NCBI RefSeq assembly: GCF_003668575.1
Contig: NZ_RCVZ01000023.1
Coordinates: forward strand, 300-50,625
Length of the DNA stretch: 50,326 nt
Direction of reading: 5' to 3'
From: Falsibacillus albus
GTDB lineage: Bacteria > Bacillota > Bacilli > Bacillales > DSM-25281
The notes under the pieces were generated by a model. It was not told the origin of the DNA. It ran no database searches and saw nothing but the letters and a program-made list of their open reading frames with translations. The first letter of the stretch is position 1. Each line of letters starts with the position of its first letter. Shown one piece after another: positions 17,563 to 26,568 of this stretch. Both the position numbers and the translations under genes were made by a program.

Positions 17563-18135
17563 TTACTTTTGCTTCTTCTTTTCAGGATCAATTAATAGTG
17601 CCCCAGAAATAAATGATAATAACATGCCGCATAGATAAGTGAATATTCCTACAGCGACAGCACTTGGATTGTGAGTGGTATAGTTATAACTTACAACTAC
17701 CTTTCCCAGTCCTATTACTAAAAAGAACATTACAAATATATAGATGCCTAACTTACTTTTTATAGGATTTGATAATCCCACAAATATTGATTTTCCTAAC
17801 ATAATGGAACAAGTAGTAATCCCAATCCACAGTCCAATGCCTATCCACATTAAATAGGAGTTGGACAGTAATCTTATTAGAGGGATGGAGAAGTAATATG
17901 AAAAGGAAAGCAACATAACAAAAGAGAGTAAGGAAAAATATCTCTTACTGCGGCGGGAATGAACCCGCCACAATATAATAAATATGATTAATATCATCAA
18001 AGACACTATAATGTTTACTACTAGAAGTGTGTATGATTTTTGGGGTACAAAACTGCTTATCATCCCTAAAATAAATATTGAAAAAAAAGTTTTCAATATT
18101 TTACTATCTTTGAAGTTAACTGCTTGATCAACCAT
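17563..18135 (-). CDS. Membrane protein next to the toxin-like repeat protein
   Basis: A 190-residue protein with five to six predicted membrane segments and a lysine-rich tail (DPEKKKQK), starting MVDQAVNFKDSKILKTFF. It begins three bases after the stop of the hexapeptide-repeat protein, so the two are probably translated together. That pairing resembles toxin and membrane immunity-protein pairs, but this is inference. No family is recognised. Confidence 0.55.
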   Translation of the reverse strand: MVDQAVNFKDSKILKTFFSIFILGMISSFVPQKSYTLLVVNIIVSLMILIIFIILWRVHSRRSKRYFSLLSFVMLLSFSYYFSIPLIRLLSNSYLMWIGIGLWIGITTCSIMLGKSIFVGLSNPIKSKLGIYIFVMFFLVIGLGKVVVSYNYTTHNPSAVAVGIFTYLCGMLLSFISGALLIDPEKKKQK

Positions 18136-18138
18136 GAA

Positions 18139-19689
18139 TTAAATTCCCCCAAAATGTTTTAATCCACTCATAAAATTATCGGCGAATTTTTTTGCACCTT
18201 TGGAAATTGTGCTTCCAACTTTTTTCGCTCCAGAAACGACACCATCATATCCCTTTTTAACAATGTTTCTTGCAGCATTTTTAATTCTTCGGCCTGTTGG
18301 TGTTCCATATATTAAATATGTTGACAATGCCCCGACCCCTAATCCTACGACAGCACCAACAGCTGTCCCAACACCTGGTATAGGAATGAACGATCCGACC
18401 ATTGCCCCAGAAGCCGCACTTGACAGCATCGTACTAACGGCTGTAGTCCCTGCCCCGATTGCTACATCGGTAGTCAAATCCGCCGCAAAATCGGTAGATG
18501 CCAAACCTTTATCCTTTTTGGCACCAAATCCGTAATCATAAACCGAGTTAAAAGCCGTAAGTGCTAAGTTGACTGGACCATTAAATTTTTTTGCTACACT
18601 GATTTTTCGAAAATCTTTTGAAAAAATATTAAATCCTTCATTTAATGACTTTTTGGTCGACTGCATAATATTTTTAAAAGAAGAACCATTCAGGTTTTTG
18701 CCCTTCATAAATTCATTGTATCTTCCCTCGCCTATCCTTCTTGCATTCGGTCCAAAGTTTGTTTTCTTTCCATCAAAATTGTATTCTTTATACCTCTGAT
18801 AAAACCAATTTGCCACTTTGTTATCGAGTTTATTCTTTCCATAGACAGCGTAATATGGGGCATCACCTAGCTTTTTAAAATTAAAACCAGCAATTGAAGA
18901 ACTTACCCCTTGGGCAAATTTATCGACAAAGCCTAATCCATATGATTTAAAATCTTTGAATGCACCTATTACGTGGCCCATGAACCCTCGATCTCCGTTG
19001 GCTGATTTAATAAACAAACTATATGTCGGAGAGGATGGTTCACTATTATTTGCTGCATCACTGCCGCCTTTTCCTGAAATGTTTGAACCTGAGGCAGCAT
19101 TTTTGCCCGAAGGGTTCTTTCCTCCCTCAACGGAATTACCGCCATTTAAATCATTCCCCGAATTTGATTTTCCACCTTGGATGTTTGATCCAGGGGCAGT
19201 GTTTTTACCACCATTAATGCCTTTTCCGTTCTGGTTTGTCTGGCCGCCGTTGATGCTTTTTCCATCTTGACTACCTTTTCCTCCGTTCAATCCCTTTCCT
19301 TCCTGAATCGCAGCTCCTCCTGTTATAGGATCTCCGCTTGTGATATCAGGAAAGATGAAATTGATATTTGAAGGCGTCGGCGGTGCATTTGGAATGATGA
19401 ATATTCCAGTATTTGATAATGGATTCTTTTGAATAATGGGCTTTCCTGATGGCGTCATTGAATCAGTTTCGTAGCTTTTACCACCTTTGATGGCCGTTCC
19501 AGGTTGTATGACGTCTCCTGGAACAATGAATTGACCACCTGTTATCGGCTTCCCCGGCGTGTAAGTCTTTCCTGGGGTGATGGGTTTACCGGGCTTAATA
19601 AACGCAGCTGATGCAATGACCGGAAATGATGTCCAAAAGAGAAGGATGCAGATCAATGACAGGCACACCAGCTTATTTAACCGTTCCAT
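18139..19689 (-). CDS. Exported hexapeptide-repeat protein with glycine-rich, toxin-like C terminus
   Basis: A 516-residue protein with a Sec signal peptide (residues 1-28, ending ASA-A). Block A (about 31-73) has eight consecutive hexads of the form I-x-[PG]-G-x-x, such as IKPGKP, ITPGKT, ITGGQF and IVPGDV. A spacer containing MTPSGKPIIQ follows, then block B (about 116-210) with roughly fourteen looser hexads (ITGGAA, LNGGKG, INGGQT, IQGGKS). The C-terminal half is basic. At about 395-470 it has a Gly/Ala-rich hydrophobic region, including ADLTTDVAIGAGTTAVS and GSFIPIPGVGTAVGAVVG, like the glycine-zipper ends of LXG and other polymorphic toxins. No catalytic motif is seen. It could be a cell-surface stalk, a pilus-linked adhesin or a pore-forming effector. 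Confidence 0.7.
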   Translation of the reverse strand: MERLNKLVCLSLICILLFWTSFPVIASAAFIKPGKPITPGKTYTPGKPITGGQFIVPGDVIQPGTAIKGGKSYETDSMTPSGKPIIQKNPLSNTGIFIIPNAPPTPSNINFIFPDITSGDPITGGAAIQEGKGLNGGKGSQDGKSINGGQTNQNGKGINGGKNTAPGSNIQGGKSNSGNDLNGGNSVEGGKNPSGKNAASGSNISGKGGSDAANNSEPSSPTYSLFIKSANGDRGFMGHVIGAFKDFKSYGLGFVDKFAQGVSSSIAGFNFKKLGDAPYYAVYGKNKLDNKVANWFYQRYKEYNFDGKKTNFGPNARRIGEGRYNEFMKGKNLNGSSFKNIMQSTKKSLNEGFNIFSKDFRKISVAKKFNGPVNLALTAFNSVYDYGFGAKKDKGLASTDFAADLTTDVAIGAGTTAVSTMLSSAASGAMVGSFIPIPGVGTAVGAVVGLGVGALSTYLIYGTPTGRRIKNAARNIVKKGYDGVVSGAKKVGSTISKGAKKFADNFMSGLKHFGGI

Positions 19690-19704
19690 TGGTACACCCC
19701 GATT

Positions 19705-21090
19705 CTATTGTTTATTTTTTTGATATTTGTCTTCGAGTTCTTTTATTGCTTCTGCATAATTCTTGTCGTTCATGCTTTTTAATTGTTCGTTGAACTTTTG
19801 AATTTCATCTCTTATCCACTGATGATATTCCCGATTTTTATCCTTTAAATATAGTAATGATTCACTCGACATTTTTTTATCTTCTTTCAGCATTGAAAGA
19901 ATAATTCCTATTCTGGTCCCTTCATTTACAGCTTTCATTTCTTCTTCTGTGGTATAGCTGAATATATCTAAATTATTTTGCATGTGTTTGAGATCAATTT
20001 TCTGCGTGTTGTGTTTCTTCCAATCTTCCCACCGCTTTGCCAGATCATTAATTCTTTCAAACTCTTTTTGCAATTCATTTTCATCAGAAACTGTTTGATA
20101 AATTCCTTCAGTAGTATTCGCGATTTGTTGAAGCTGATTTTCACCCTTGCTGTCAACATCAAATCCAATCACATTAATAATGGGCGAAATATTTGAATCA
20201 TAGAGTTGTTTCGCTGCTTTTATCGGATCATCATCACAAGTCGAAATCCCATCGCTGACAAGGTATACAATATTAGTGTTTTTATTTCCTTCGTAGTTAG
20301 TAAGGTCTTTTTGGGCTTGATTAAGTGCTAATGCTATCGGTGTCCAACCTGTTGGTTTAATCTTCCCTAATGCAGATTGAAATTGATTAGAGTCAAATGC
20401 TGATATGGGGTACATAACGTCACTGCTATTGCAGGATAACTGTTTATCTGAATCGGAATTGCTGCCTTTGTTGCCATAAACTCGGATTCCAACTTTAGCC
20501 CCTTTAGGTAGTTCTTTCACAAAGTTCATAATGGTCGATTTAGCCGTATCCATTTTTGAAGTCCCGTTAATTTTTTGTGCCATACTTCCAGAAGCATCTA
20601 AAATAATCTCTACATTTAAGTTGTCTTTAAATTGATATCGCGGGTCTTCTATCTCAGGACTGCCTATAGCTTCAAACTTTAATCTCTTTATTGCTTCTTC
20701 TGGTCCTTTATAATCTTGTTGGACCATTTTTAGCAGTTCATTATAAAACTGATCAAGTTTATTATGTGATGGATTGTCTTTTATGTCTGGTAATTTCGAG
20801 AAAGTGTTTACAACTTTTTCAGACTCATTCAATTTAGGGTCAATGTCAGCATGTTCACCCATCTTTAAACTTGCAAGTTCTGTATATGTGCTGGGTAAAG
20901 GCTGTGCATTTACCTCTCCATCTCCACTTGAAGGTGTGGAATTTTGGTCATCTGTTGGGTTACTTTTGTTCGTTTCACTCGTTTTCTGCGAATTATGCTG
21001 CTCATTTTTAGAATCATTCTTACTATCGCAGGCACCTAGTGCCAACAGCAATATTATTGTCACTGATAACATTCTTGTTGCGATCTTCAC
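19705..21090 (-). CDS. VWA-domain lipoprotein, paralogue 2 of the Tad locus
   Basis: A 461-residue predicted lipoprotein with signal peptide and lipobox ALGAC (Cys about residue 21), then a long Asn/Ser/Lys-rich linker. The VWA domain (about 155-350) has the MIDAS residues DASGS, GWTPIALAL and LVSDGISTCDDDP, plus the two cysteines shared with paralogue 1. By eye the two VWA cores are mostly identical, so they arose by duplication, yet they lie about 6 kb apart with other Tad genes between them. The start is a GTG with GGAGGGG six bases upstream. It lies directly between the pilin gene and the repeat-protein gene and probably functions with the pilus at the cell surface. Confidence 0.85.
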   Translation of the reverse strand: MKIATRMLSVTIILLLALGACDSKNDSKNEQHNSQKTSETNKSNPTDDQNSTPSSGDGEVNAQPLPSTYTELASLKMGEHADIDPKLNESEKVVNTFSKLPDIKDNPSHNKLDQFYNELLKMVQQDYKGPEEAIKRLKFEAIGSPEIEDPRYQFKDNLNVEIILDASGSMAQKINGTSKMDTAKSTIMNFVKELPKGAKVGIRVYGNKGSNSDSDKQLSCNSSDVMYPISAFDSNQFQSALGKIKPTGWTPIALALNQAQKDLTNYEGNKNTNIVYLVSDGISTCDDDPIKAAKQLYDSNISPIINVIGFDVDSKGENQLQQIANTTEGIYQTVSDENELQKEFERINDLAKRWEDWKKHNTQKIDLKHMQNNLDIFSYTTEEEMKAVNEGTRIGIILSMLKEDKKMSSESLLYLKDKNREYHQWIRDEIQKFNEQLKSMNDKNYAEAIKELEDKYQKNKQ

Positions 21091-21126
21091 ACATTCCCCT
21101 CCTCAACTAAACAAAAGAAATAAACA

Positions 21127-21336
21127 TTAATCCCCAACCATTGTTGAAATTTTTGATATGATTTTGGTTATTATTTGACCAATTGATTCTTTACCATTAC
21201 TTACAGCAGTCGAGATTATCCCCAATAATAGAATTAACAATGCAGCCAGTCCCAACCATTCTAGAGACTGTGCTCCTTTTTCGTTTTTCACAGGTGAAGT
21301 AAATTTTACATACAGTTCGATTAATTTGTTTTTCAT
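21127..21336 (-). CDS. flp: Flp-type pilin
   Basis: A 69-residue prepilin, the usual size for Flp pilins. The N terminus is basic, followed by the processing site NEKGAQSLEWLG (cleavage predicted after Gly, Glu at +5), a hydrophobic helix of about 20 residues and a short tail ending STMVGD. AAAGGAGAG lies before the ATG. It should be the major subunit of the pilus built by TadABC and the adjacent genes. The prepilin peptidase (TadV type) needed for processing is not in this window. Confidence 0.88.
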   Translation of the reverse strand: MKNKLIELYVKFTSPVKNEKGAQSLEWLGLAALLILLLGIISTAVSNGKESIGQIITKIISKISTMVGD

Positions 21337-21379
21337 GTTTTTACTCTCCTTATAGTTATTATTTTATGAAAATATATAT

Positions 21380-22312
21380 CTACTTGAATAAATCAAGTAA
21401 ACTCCTATTTTGGTTAAACATGTTAATGATCATTAAGCCACCAATTAATATAAGTGCGGATGGCATGACCAAAAAGGTCGTGATCAAGGTAACCTTTGGG
21501 GAGGCCTTGGCAGCTTTTTCTTTGATTTTTTCCTTCTTGATTTTCCGCATTTCTTCTGCTTGCTGTTTAAATGTATTTGAAATCGGGACTCCCAGTCGTT
21601 CACCTTGAATCAATGATTTGATGAGTATTTGAAACTCTTTGCTATCATTGCGTTTTAACAGAGTCCGATATGCTTCTGCACGAGGAACACCTACATCAAT
21701 TTCTTGAATGAAGCGGCCAAACTCTTCTTTGATGGGCCCTGAAAAATATGGGACGATGTCCCGCAGCGCCTGGTCAAGTCCAACGCCCGCTTGCAGCGTA
21801 ACACTCATCGTATCGAGAAAATCCGGTAGTTCATAGGAAATTTCCTCTTGCCTTTTTTTGGCCTTGCCCCTCAACCAGAAAATAGTTCCCGCAAAGCCCA
21901 ACATAGGATAAATAATGACCGCTATCTGCGAGAATGGTAATCTCAGTATTAAACAGATCCCGCCGATGATGGCACCAATGACAAGCAAGAACATTTTTAA
22001 CCCTTGAAACCTTTCAACTGTCAATTGATACGGGTAGCCTGCCTGGGTCAGCAGCTTCTTCACATCATCATCTTCACTGAAGAAGTTGATTCGCTGTCCT
22101 AGCGCTGAAAAGTCATCTGCGTATTGAAACATCTTCGAGATAAATTTTTCTTTTCGAGTCGCTTTTTTCTCAAAAGCATTATATATAAAAACTTTTTCCT
22201 CCATATCGGCTTTCAGCTCTTTTTTATTAATGAAAAAAAGATAATAGCTCCTAAGTGCAAGCCCTAAAAAAGCCAATGATAAAACGATAAAAATGACAAT
22301 TAATCCGTCCAC
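21380..22312 (-). CDS. tadC: TadC, pilus assembly membrane platform protein
   Basis: A 310-residue type II secretion F-domain protein. An N-terminal membrane segment, a cytoplasmic helical region, two central membrane segments (about 110-150), the T2SSF cytoplasmic domain (LPDFLDTMSVTLQAGVGLDQ, then ERLGVPISNTFKQQAEEMR) and a C-terminal membrane helix follow in order. With TadB it forms the inner-membrane platform of the Tad pilus. It begins four bases after tadB, so the two are co-translated. Confidence 0.92.
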   Translation of the reverse strand: MDGLIVIFIVLSLAFLGLALRSYYLFFINKKELKADMEEKVFIYNAFEKKATRKEKFISKMFQYADDFSALGQRINFFSEDDDVKKLLTQAGYPYQLTVERFQGLKMFLLVIGAIIGGICLILRLPFSQIAVIIYPMLGFAGTIFWLRGKAKKRQEEISYELPDFLDTMSVTLQAGVGLDQALRDIVPYFSGPIKEEFGRFIQEIDVGVPRAEAYRTLLKRNDSKEFQILIKSLIQGERLGVPISNTFKQQAEEMRKIKKEKIKEKAAKASPKVTLITTFLVMPSALILIGGLMIINMFNQNRSLLDLFK

Positions 22313-22316
22313 TTCA

Positions 22317-23243
22317 TCACACCCTTATATTTGTCACTTTACGAACTAGAACGAATGTTAATACAATTCCCACTAAAAAAAGAATGAGGAGAATGATGCC
22401 TATTCCAGAGAATAAAGGGTCTAAAAAGCCGTCAATAATGTTATTCATCATTAGTACTAAGAAGATTGGAATGATTGGAACCATATAAGATACGTAGCGC
22501 TGCTCCGCTGTCATTGTTTTGATTTCCTGCTGCAAGACTTGCCTCTCCTCGAGGGTCTGGCTCATTTCATCGAGAACCGAAAAGAGATTTCCCCCAGCTT
22601 TTTTTTGAATCAACAACGTCGCTGTAAAAAGTTGGAATTCCCTTATGTCGATTCTTTTTTCCATTGACTTAAGGGCTGTGGAAAAATCGATGCCGAGAGA
22701 TAGCTCGCTGGACAAGCGCTTAAATTCCCCGCCTGCAGGCTGGCTGATTTCTTGTGCCACTAGATGGATACCCTGATTCAAGGTCATCCCCGAACGTGTT
22801 GCGTTGGCCAGGACCCTGCAAATTTCCGGCAATTGCTCAGCGATTTTCTGCTTCATAAGGTTCTTTCTCAATAAAAATACTAATCTCCTCGCTCCCTCCA
22901 ATACCAATCCGGCAACCAGCAAATTGATCGGGAACCGAATACTAAAAAAGTTTTGGAGGAGGATCATGACGCCCATATAAGATACAATCAATGCGCCAAT
23001 ATACTCGGAAGGTGTAAAAGGAATATTCGCCCGTGATAGCTTTTCTGCAATGGGCTTAGCTGTATCAGTGCAATCAAATCGATCACCCAAAATCACGATG
23101 AAGCTTCTTCGTTTGGAACCATCATCATAGAATTCTGTAACCTTCTTCTTTCTATCTCTTTTCTCTTTTCGGTAATCGAGGAAATAATAAAGTGAAACAA
23201 GATACAACAGGACCGCTGCAGTGGTTACAGCTGCTATAGTCAT
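22317..23243 (-). CDS. tadB: TadB, pilus assembly membrane platform protein
   Basis: A 308-residue T2SSF-domain membrane protein, paralogous in plan to TadC: an N-terminal helix, a cytoplasmic linker, a pair of helices at about 85-125, the F domain (LPEICRVLANATRSGMTLNQ and IQKKAGGNLFSVLDEMSQTL) and C-terminal helices. It partners TadC and the TadA ATPase. It overlaps tadA by four bases (ATGA). Confidence 0.92.
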   Translation of the reverse strand: MTIAAVTTAAVLLYLVSLYYFLDYRKEKRDRKKKVTEFYDDGSKRRSFIVILGDRFDCTDTAKPIAEKLSRANIPFTPSEYIGALIVSYMGVMILLQNFFSIRFPINLLVAGLVLEGARRLVFLLRKNLMKQKIAEQLPEICRVLANATRSGMTLNQGIHLVAQEISQPAGGEFKRLSSELSLGIDFSTALKSMEKRIDIREFQLFTATLLIQKKAGGNLFSVLDEMSQTLEERQVLQQEIKTMTAEQRYVSYMVPIIPIFLVLMMNNIIDGFLDPLFSGIGIILLILFLVGIVLTFVLVRKVTNIRV

Positions 23244-24589
23244 CGGTAGACCTCCTCTTGAACGTCCCTAAATGCCGATTCTGGAAAATCGATGCCAAAT
23301 ACCCTTAATCTCTCTAAACACTGTGGGACATATCCAGTAGGTGTGAAATATCCGAGTATCTCGCCTTTTTCATTTATGCCGGTTCGTTTAAACTGAAAGA
23401 TTTCTTTTATCTCATGGGTTCCATCCCCATTCTTCCTTACTTCAGAAATGGAGACGATCTTTCTCGTTCCATCAGTTAATCGTGTGGCTTGAATGACGAT
23501 GTCGAGCGCTCCGACGATATATTCCCGAATAATGTGGCTCGGCAGGTCCATTCCTGCCATGATCACCATCGCTTCCACCCTTCGCAGCGCGTCATCCGGA
23601 GAGTTGGCATGGACGGTGGTGATGGAACCCTCATGGCCGGTATTCATTGCCTGCAGCATGTCAAATGCTTCCCCGCTTCGAACCTCACCGACAATGATTC
23701 GATCAGGACGCATCCGCAAGGCGTTTTTCACCAGGCTTCTAATGGAAATTTCACCTTTTCCTTCAACGTTTGCTGGCCTCGCTTCCATTCCAACGACATT
23801 CGGTCGATCCAGCCTAAGCTCCGCTGAGTCTTCAATCGTGATGACCCTTTCCCCGAACGGAATGGAGGCTGCGATCACATTAAGCAAGGTCGTTTTACCA
23901 GAACCCGTTCCGCCTGAAATGAGTGTATTCATCTTGGCTTTGACGACCCCCTCCATGAATGTTGCCATCACGGAATTCAATGAATTGAAGTTTAGGAGGT
24001 CTTCCACTTGGAACGGCTCCGAACGGAATTTTCGGATCGAAACCAAAGTACCATTTAAACTGATTGGGGATATGACTGCATTCACACGGCTTCCGTCTGG
24101 CAGTCTGGCATCGACCATCGGCGAGCTTTCATCAATCCGTCTTCCAAGCGGCGCCACTATCCGGTCGACAATATGTCTTACGTGATCGTCATCCCGGAAT
24201 TTCACATCCGACAGGACCAGCTTTCCTAAACGTTCCACGTATACTTCTTGATAGCCATTTATAAGGATTTCAGTAATGGAAGCGTCATTGATCAATGGCT
24301 CAAGTGGACCAAAACCGACCGATTCATCCAATATTCTTGTTATTAACAGCTCTTTATCATTCCGGGAAATGATCACTTTCTCTTCTGACATGAATTGTGA
24401 TACGAGTTGTTCAATCTTCAACCTCATTTCCCCCTGTGAAAGCTGGGTGAGTGCTTCAAGATTCGTATCACGCAAGAGCCTCGCTTTATAATGTTCTACA
24501 AGGTCGTCTACCAAATGATTTTCGTAATGATAGGATGTTGACTTTTTCTGTACGAACTTTTCTTTTCGCTTTTCGAATAGAGACGACAT
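23240..24589 (-). CDS. tadA: TadA/CpaF secretion ATPase
   Basis: A 449-residue cytoplasmic hexameric ATPase of the type II/IV secretion family that powers Flp pilus assembly. The N-terminal domain carries INDASITEILINGYQEVYVE. The Walker A motif is LISGGTGSGKTTLLNV and the Asp box is ITIEDSAELRL. Walker B lies in MRPDRIIVGEVRSGEAFDML and the His box is GHEGSITTVHANSP. It is full length and all catalytic elements are present. It follows tadZ after 12 bases. Confidence 0.96.
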   Translation of the reverse strand: MSSLFEKRKEKFVQKKSTSYHYENHLVDDLVEHYKARLLRDTNLEALTQLSQGEMRLKIEQLVSQFMSEEKVIISRNDKELLITRILDESVGFGPLEPLINDASITEILINGYQEVYVERLGKLVLSDVKFRDDDHVRHIVDRIVAPLGRRIDESSPMVDARLPDGSRVNAVISPISLNGTLVSIRKFRSEPFQVEDLLNFNSLNSVMATFMEGVVKAKMNTLISGGTGSGKTTLLNVIAASIPFGERVITIEDSAELRLDRPNVVGMEARPANVEGKGEISIRSLVKNALRMRPDRIIVGEVRSGEAFDMLQAMNTGHEGSITTVHANSPDDALRRVEAMVIMAGMDLPSHIIREYIVGALDIVIQATRLTDGTRKIVSISEVRKNGDGTHEIKEIFQFKRTGINEKGEILGYFTPTGYVPQCLERLRVFGIDFPESAFRDVQEEVYR

Positions 24590-24601
24590 GTTCTAAACCT
24601 C

Positions 24602-25759
24602 CTATTTCAAGACAGACAACGCGAATTTATGAATATCTTTCGCAAATGGGATCAGTTTCCTTTCCTTTGAAATCTTTCTGACTGGCTCACCTTTGTTCAC
24701 AAAGGGCTGCAGTCCTTTAATGTCCCTTCTGATGGAAGCGGCAATCGGAAACCTTAAAATATTTTTGATATCTTTTTGCTGAACTTCGTTTTCTTTTCCG
24801 GTTTGGTTAAAAACAATCTCCATCCTCGACGCAATTTCAATTCCCAATCTTACTGATAGCTCCTCATATTGTTTCAAGACCTTTAACTCTGGGGTGCCTG
24901 GAGTTAAGACGTAGAAAATCTTGTCGGATTCTTCGAGAGCTGTCACGACCTGATTATTGATTGAAGAAGGAAGGTCAAGAATGACATAGTCAAACGATCT
25001 TCTGCACGTTCTTAATAATTTGGCGACAAACTCTTCGTTCAATGTTTCCCCGACCTCTGCGTCACAAGGGCTGATCAAGATTTCCATCTTTGAATGACTC
25101 TCTGTATTGGATACATTTCGAATGTGATTTTCGTTTAATTCACTGATAACGGGTGTCAAGTCGGCAATTGAACGATTGGAATCAATCGATAATAGTGTCT
25201 CGATGCCGCCGAATTGGAAATTCAAATCGATCAAGATCACTTCCGCAGTGGACTCCAGCTTCAATGTTTGAGCAAAAGCTGAAGAGATGATCGACTTTCC
25301 CGTTCCCCCATTCCCGCTGTAAAAGGAAAAGATTTGTCCTCTTCCTCTTCCGAAGCCCATCTTCGAAGGTTCGTCCTGGGAATGTTTTTTTAATGAATAA
25401 TTTTTGGTGATGGTCGGGAATCTACTAAGAAATAATGACAGTTCATCAGGGAAGATGAAAAAATCCTCTGCCCCTGCCTTCGTAATGTTTCTAAGCAATG
25501 TGACATCAGACGTATTCGCTAAGAATATGACATAGCATGAAGGATTGACCGACTTGATATATTGAATCAATTCAACAGCCGTATCATTTTCAGGTTGGAT
25601 AAAAATGATGATATCCCTCGTTTGCCGATTGACTTCCCTCACGACATCTTCCGGGGGGATGACCCCAATATTTGATTCATCTGTATCAAGAGAATTTAAT
25701 ATTTGATTATGAGTAGCTTCATCGCTGCTCACCAATAAAATATCTAATTTCGATTCCAT
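24602..25759 (-). CDS. tadZ: TadZ/CpaE-like ATPase, pilus localisation factor
   Basis: A 385-residue protein with an N-terminal receiver-like domain (about 1-125) and a ParA/MinD ATPase domain. The deviant Walker A motif is FSFYSGNGGTGKSIISSAF, and AEVILIDLNFQFGG and YVILDLPSSINNQVV form the following switch regions. TadZ proteins place the Tad machinery at a cell pole or other site. Position between cpaB and tadA is standard. Confidence 0.9.
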   Translation of the reverse strand: MESKLDILLVSSDEATHNQILNSLDTDESNIGVIPPEDVVREVNRQTRDIIIFIQPENDTAVELIQYIKSVNPSCYVIFLANTSDVTLLRNITKAGAEDFFIFPDELSLFLSRFPTITKNYSLKKHSQDEPSKMGFGRGRGQIFSFYSGNGGTGKSIISSAFAQTLKLESTAEVILIDLNFQFGGIETLLSIDSNRSIADLTPVISELNENHIRNVSNTESHSKMEILISPCDAEVGETLNEEFVAKLLRTCRRSFDYVILDLPSSINNQVVTALEESDKIFYVLTPGTPELKVLKQYEELSVRLGIEIASRMEIVFNQTGKENEVQQKDIKNILRFPIAASIRRDIKGLQPFVNKGEPVRKISKERKLIPFAKDIHKFALSVLK

Positions 25760-25791
25760 CGTATGCTCTCCTCAAATGGGTTCATTTTATT

Positions 25792-26568
25792 TTAAGGTTT
25801 CTTTGATTTGGATTTGTTTGTCGTTGTGGCTGGAGCCGGTTTTTTCGTTTCCGTTTTTCCGGCCGGCTGTTTCTCTGAATCCTTTTGATCACCATTGGCA
25901 TCTGTGGTAATTTCACTGCTTTCATCAACAGCCGCTTGTTCAGTTCCTGCTTCCTCTTTACCAACATTCGCTTTCAGGATCCGGATTTTGTCTGCATAAT
26001 TTTCCATGTGGATTAACTTTGGAGCATCCTCTGCACTGACCTCGACAGCTATTCCTGCAAAGTTCTTGCCTTTTCCTTGTGCCCAGTCTACTGGGACATC
26101 CCGTAAAAAGTATTTTGTTGTTTTCTTTCCGTTATCATCTACCGAAACAACGATATCCACCCGGTCGAGCGCTTTGATTTCTTGGTCGAATTGGATTTTG
26201 TCAGACATCTGAATGGCAACCAATCTATTATTCTCATTTCTTAAATTCGAAATCGGCTTCAGCATATTCTGGGTGATGATCTCCCCTTCTGATAATGAAA
26301 CGACTGAAACCTTGCCTGCCAAATCACCTTTGTCGGTTATATAAGAATTCTCTACAACAAAACGATTCGGGATTTCCATGACACCAATCTGGCTTTCTGT
26401 AATAGGTGTCCTTGGGGGAATATCGTCTTTTGCAATGTAGATCTTCGTCATCCCCCCGAGTTCAGAATTCAGGGATTTCACTTTGTCCAACACTAAATAA
26501 CCTGCTGCAGCTGCTAAAATAAATGCTAATAGTAAAAAGATGGCTGCTCTTCGCTTCGACTCTAACAT
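25792..26568 (-). CDS. cpaB: CpaB/RcpC-like pilus assembly protein
   Basis: A 258-residue protein with one N-terminal membrane anchor (MLESKRRAAIFLLLAFILAA) and a SAF domain (about 45-110: YIAKDDIPPRTPITESQIG, then LSEGEIITQNML). An RcpC-like domain follows, and a low-complexity tail rich in Lys, Glu, Thr and Pro (about 200-258). The start has AGAGAGG upstream; a longer frame to 26688 has no site and begins with unrelated sequence. In Gram-negatives the homologue helps the secretin. Gram-positives lack an outer membrane, so here it probably acts at the cell wall. It is the first gene of the Tad operon. Confidence 0.87.
   Translation of the reverse strand: MLESKRRAAIFLLLAFILAAAAGYLVLDKVKSLNSELGGMTKIYIAKDDIPPRTPITESQIGVMEIPNRFVVENSYITDKGDLAGKVSVVSLSEGEIITQNMLKPISNLRNENNRLVAIQMSDKIQFDQEIKALDRVDIVVSVDDNGKKTTKYFLRDVPVDWAQGKGKNFAGIAVEVSAEDAPKLIHMENYADKIRILKANVGKEEAGTEQAAVDESSEITTDANGDQKDSEKQPAGKTETKKPAPATTTNKSKSKKP

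Noticed and set aside
12751-26568. Competence (ComG) or type IVa pilus operon
   Set aside because: The ATPase is of the TadA/CpaF type, with TadZ and CpaB homologues and two T2SSF proteins, and the pilin is a short Flp type; ComG has a GspE-type ATPase, one ComGB and several ComGC-like pilins.
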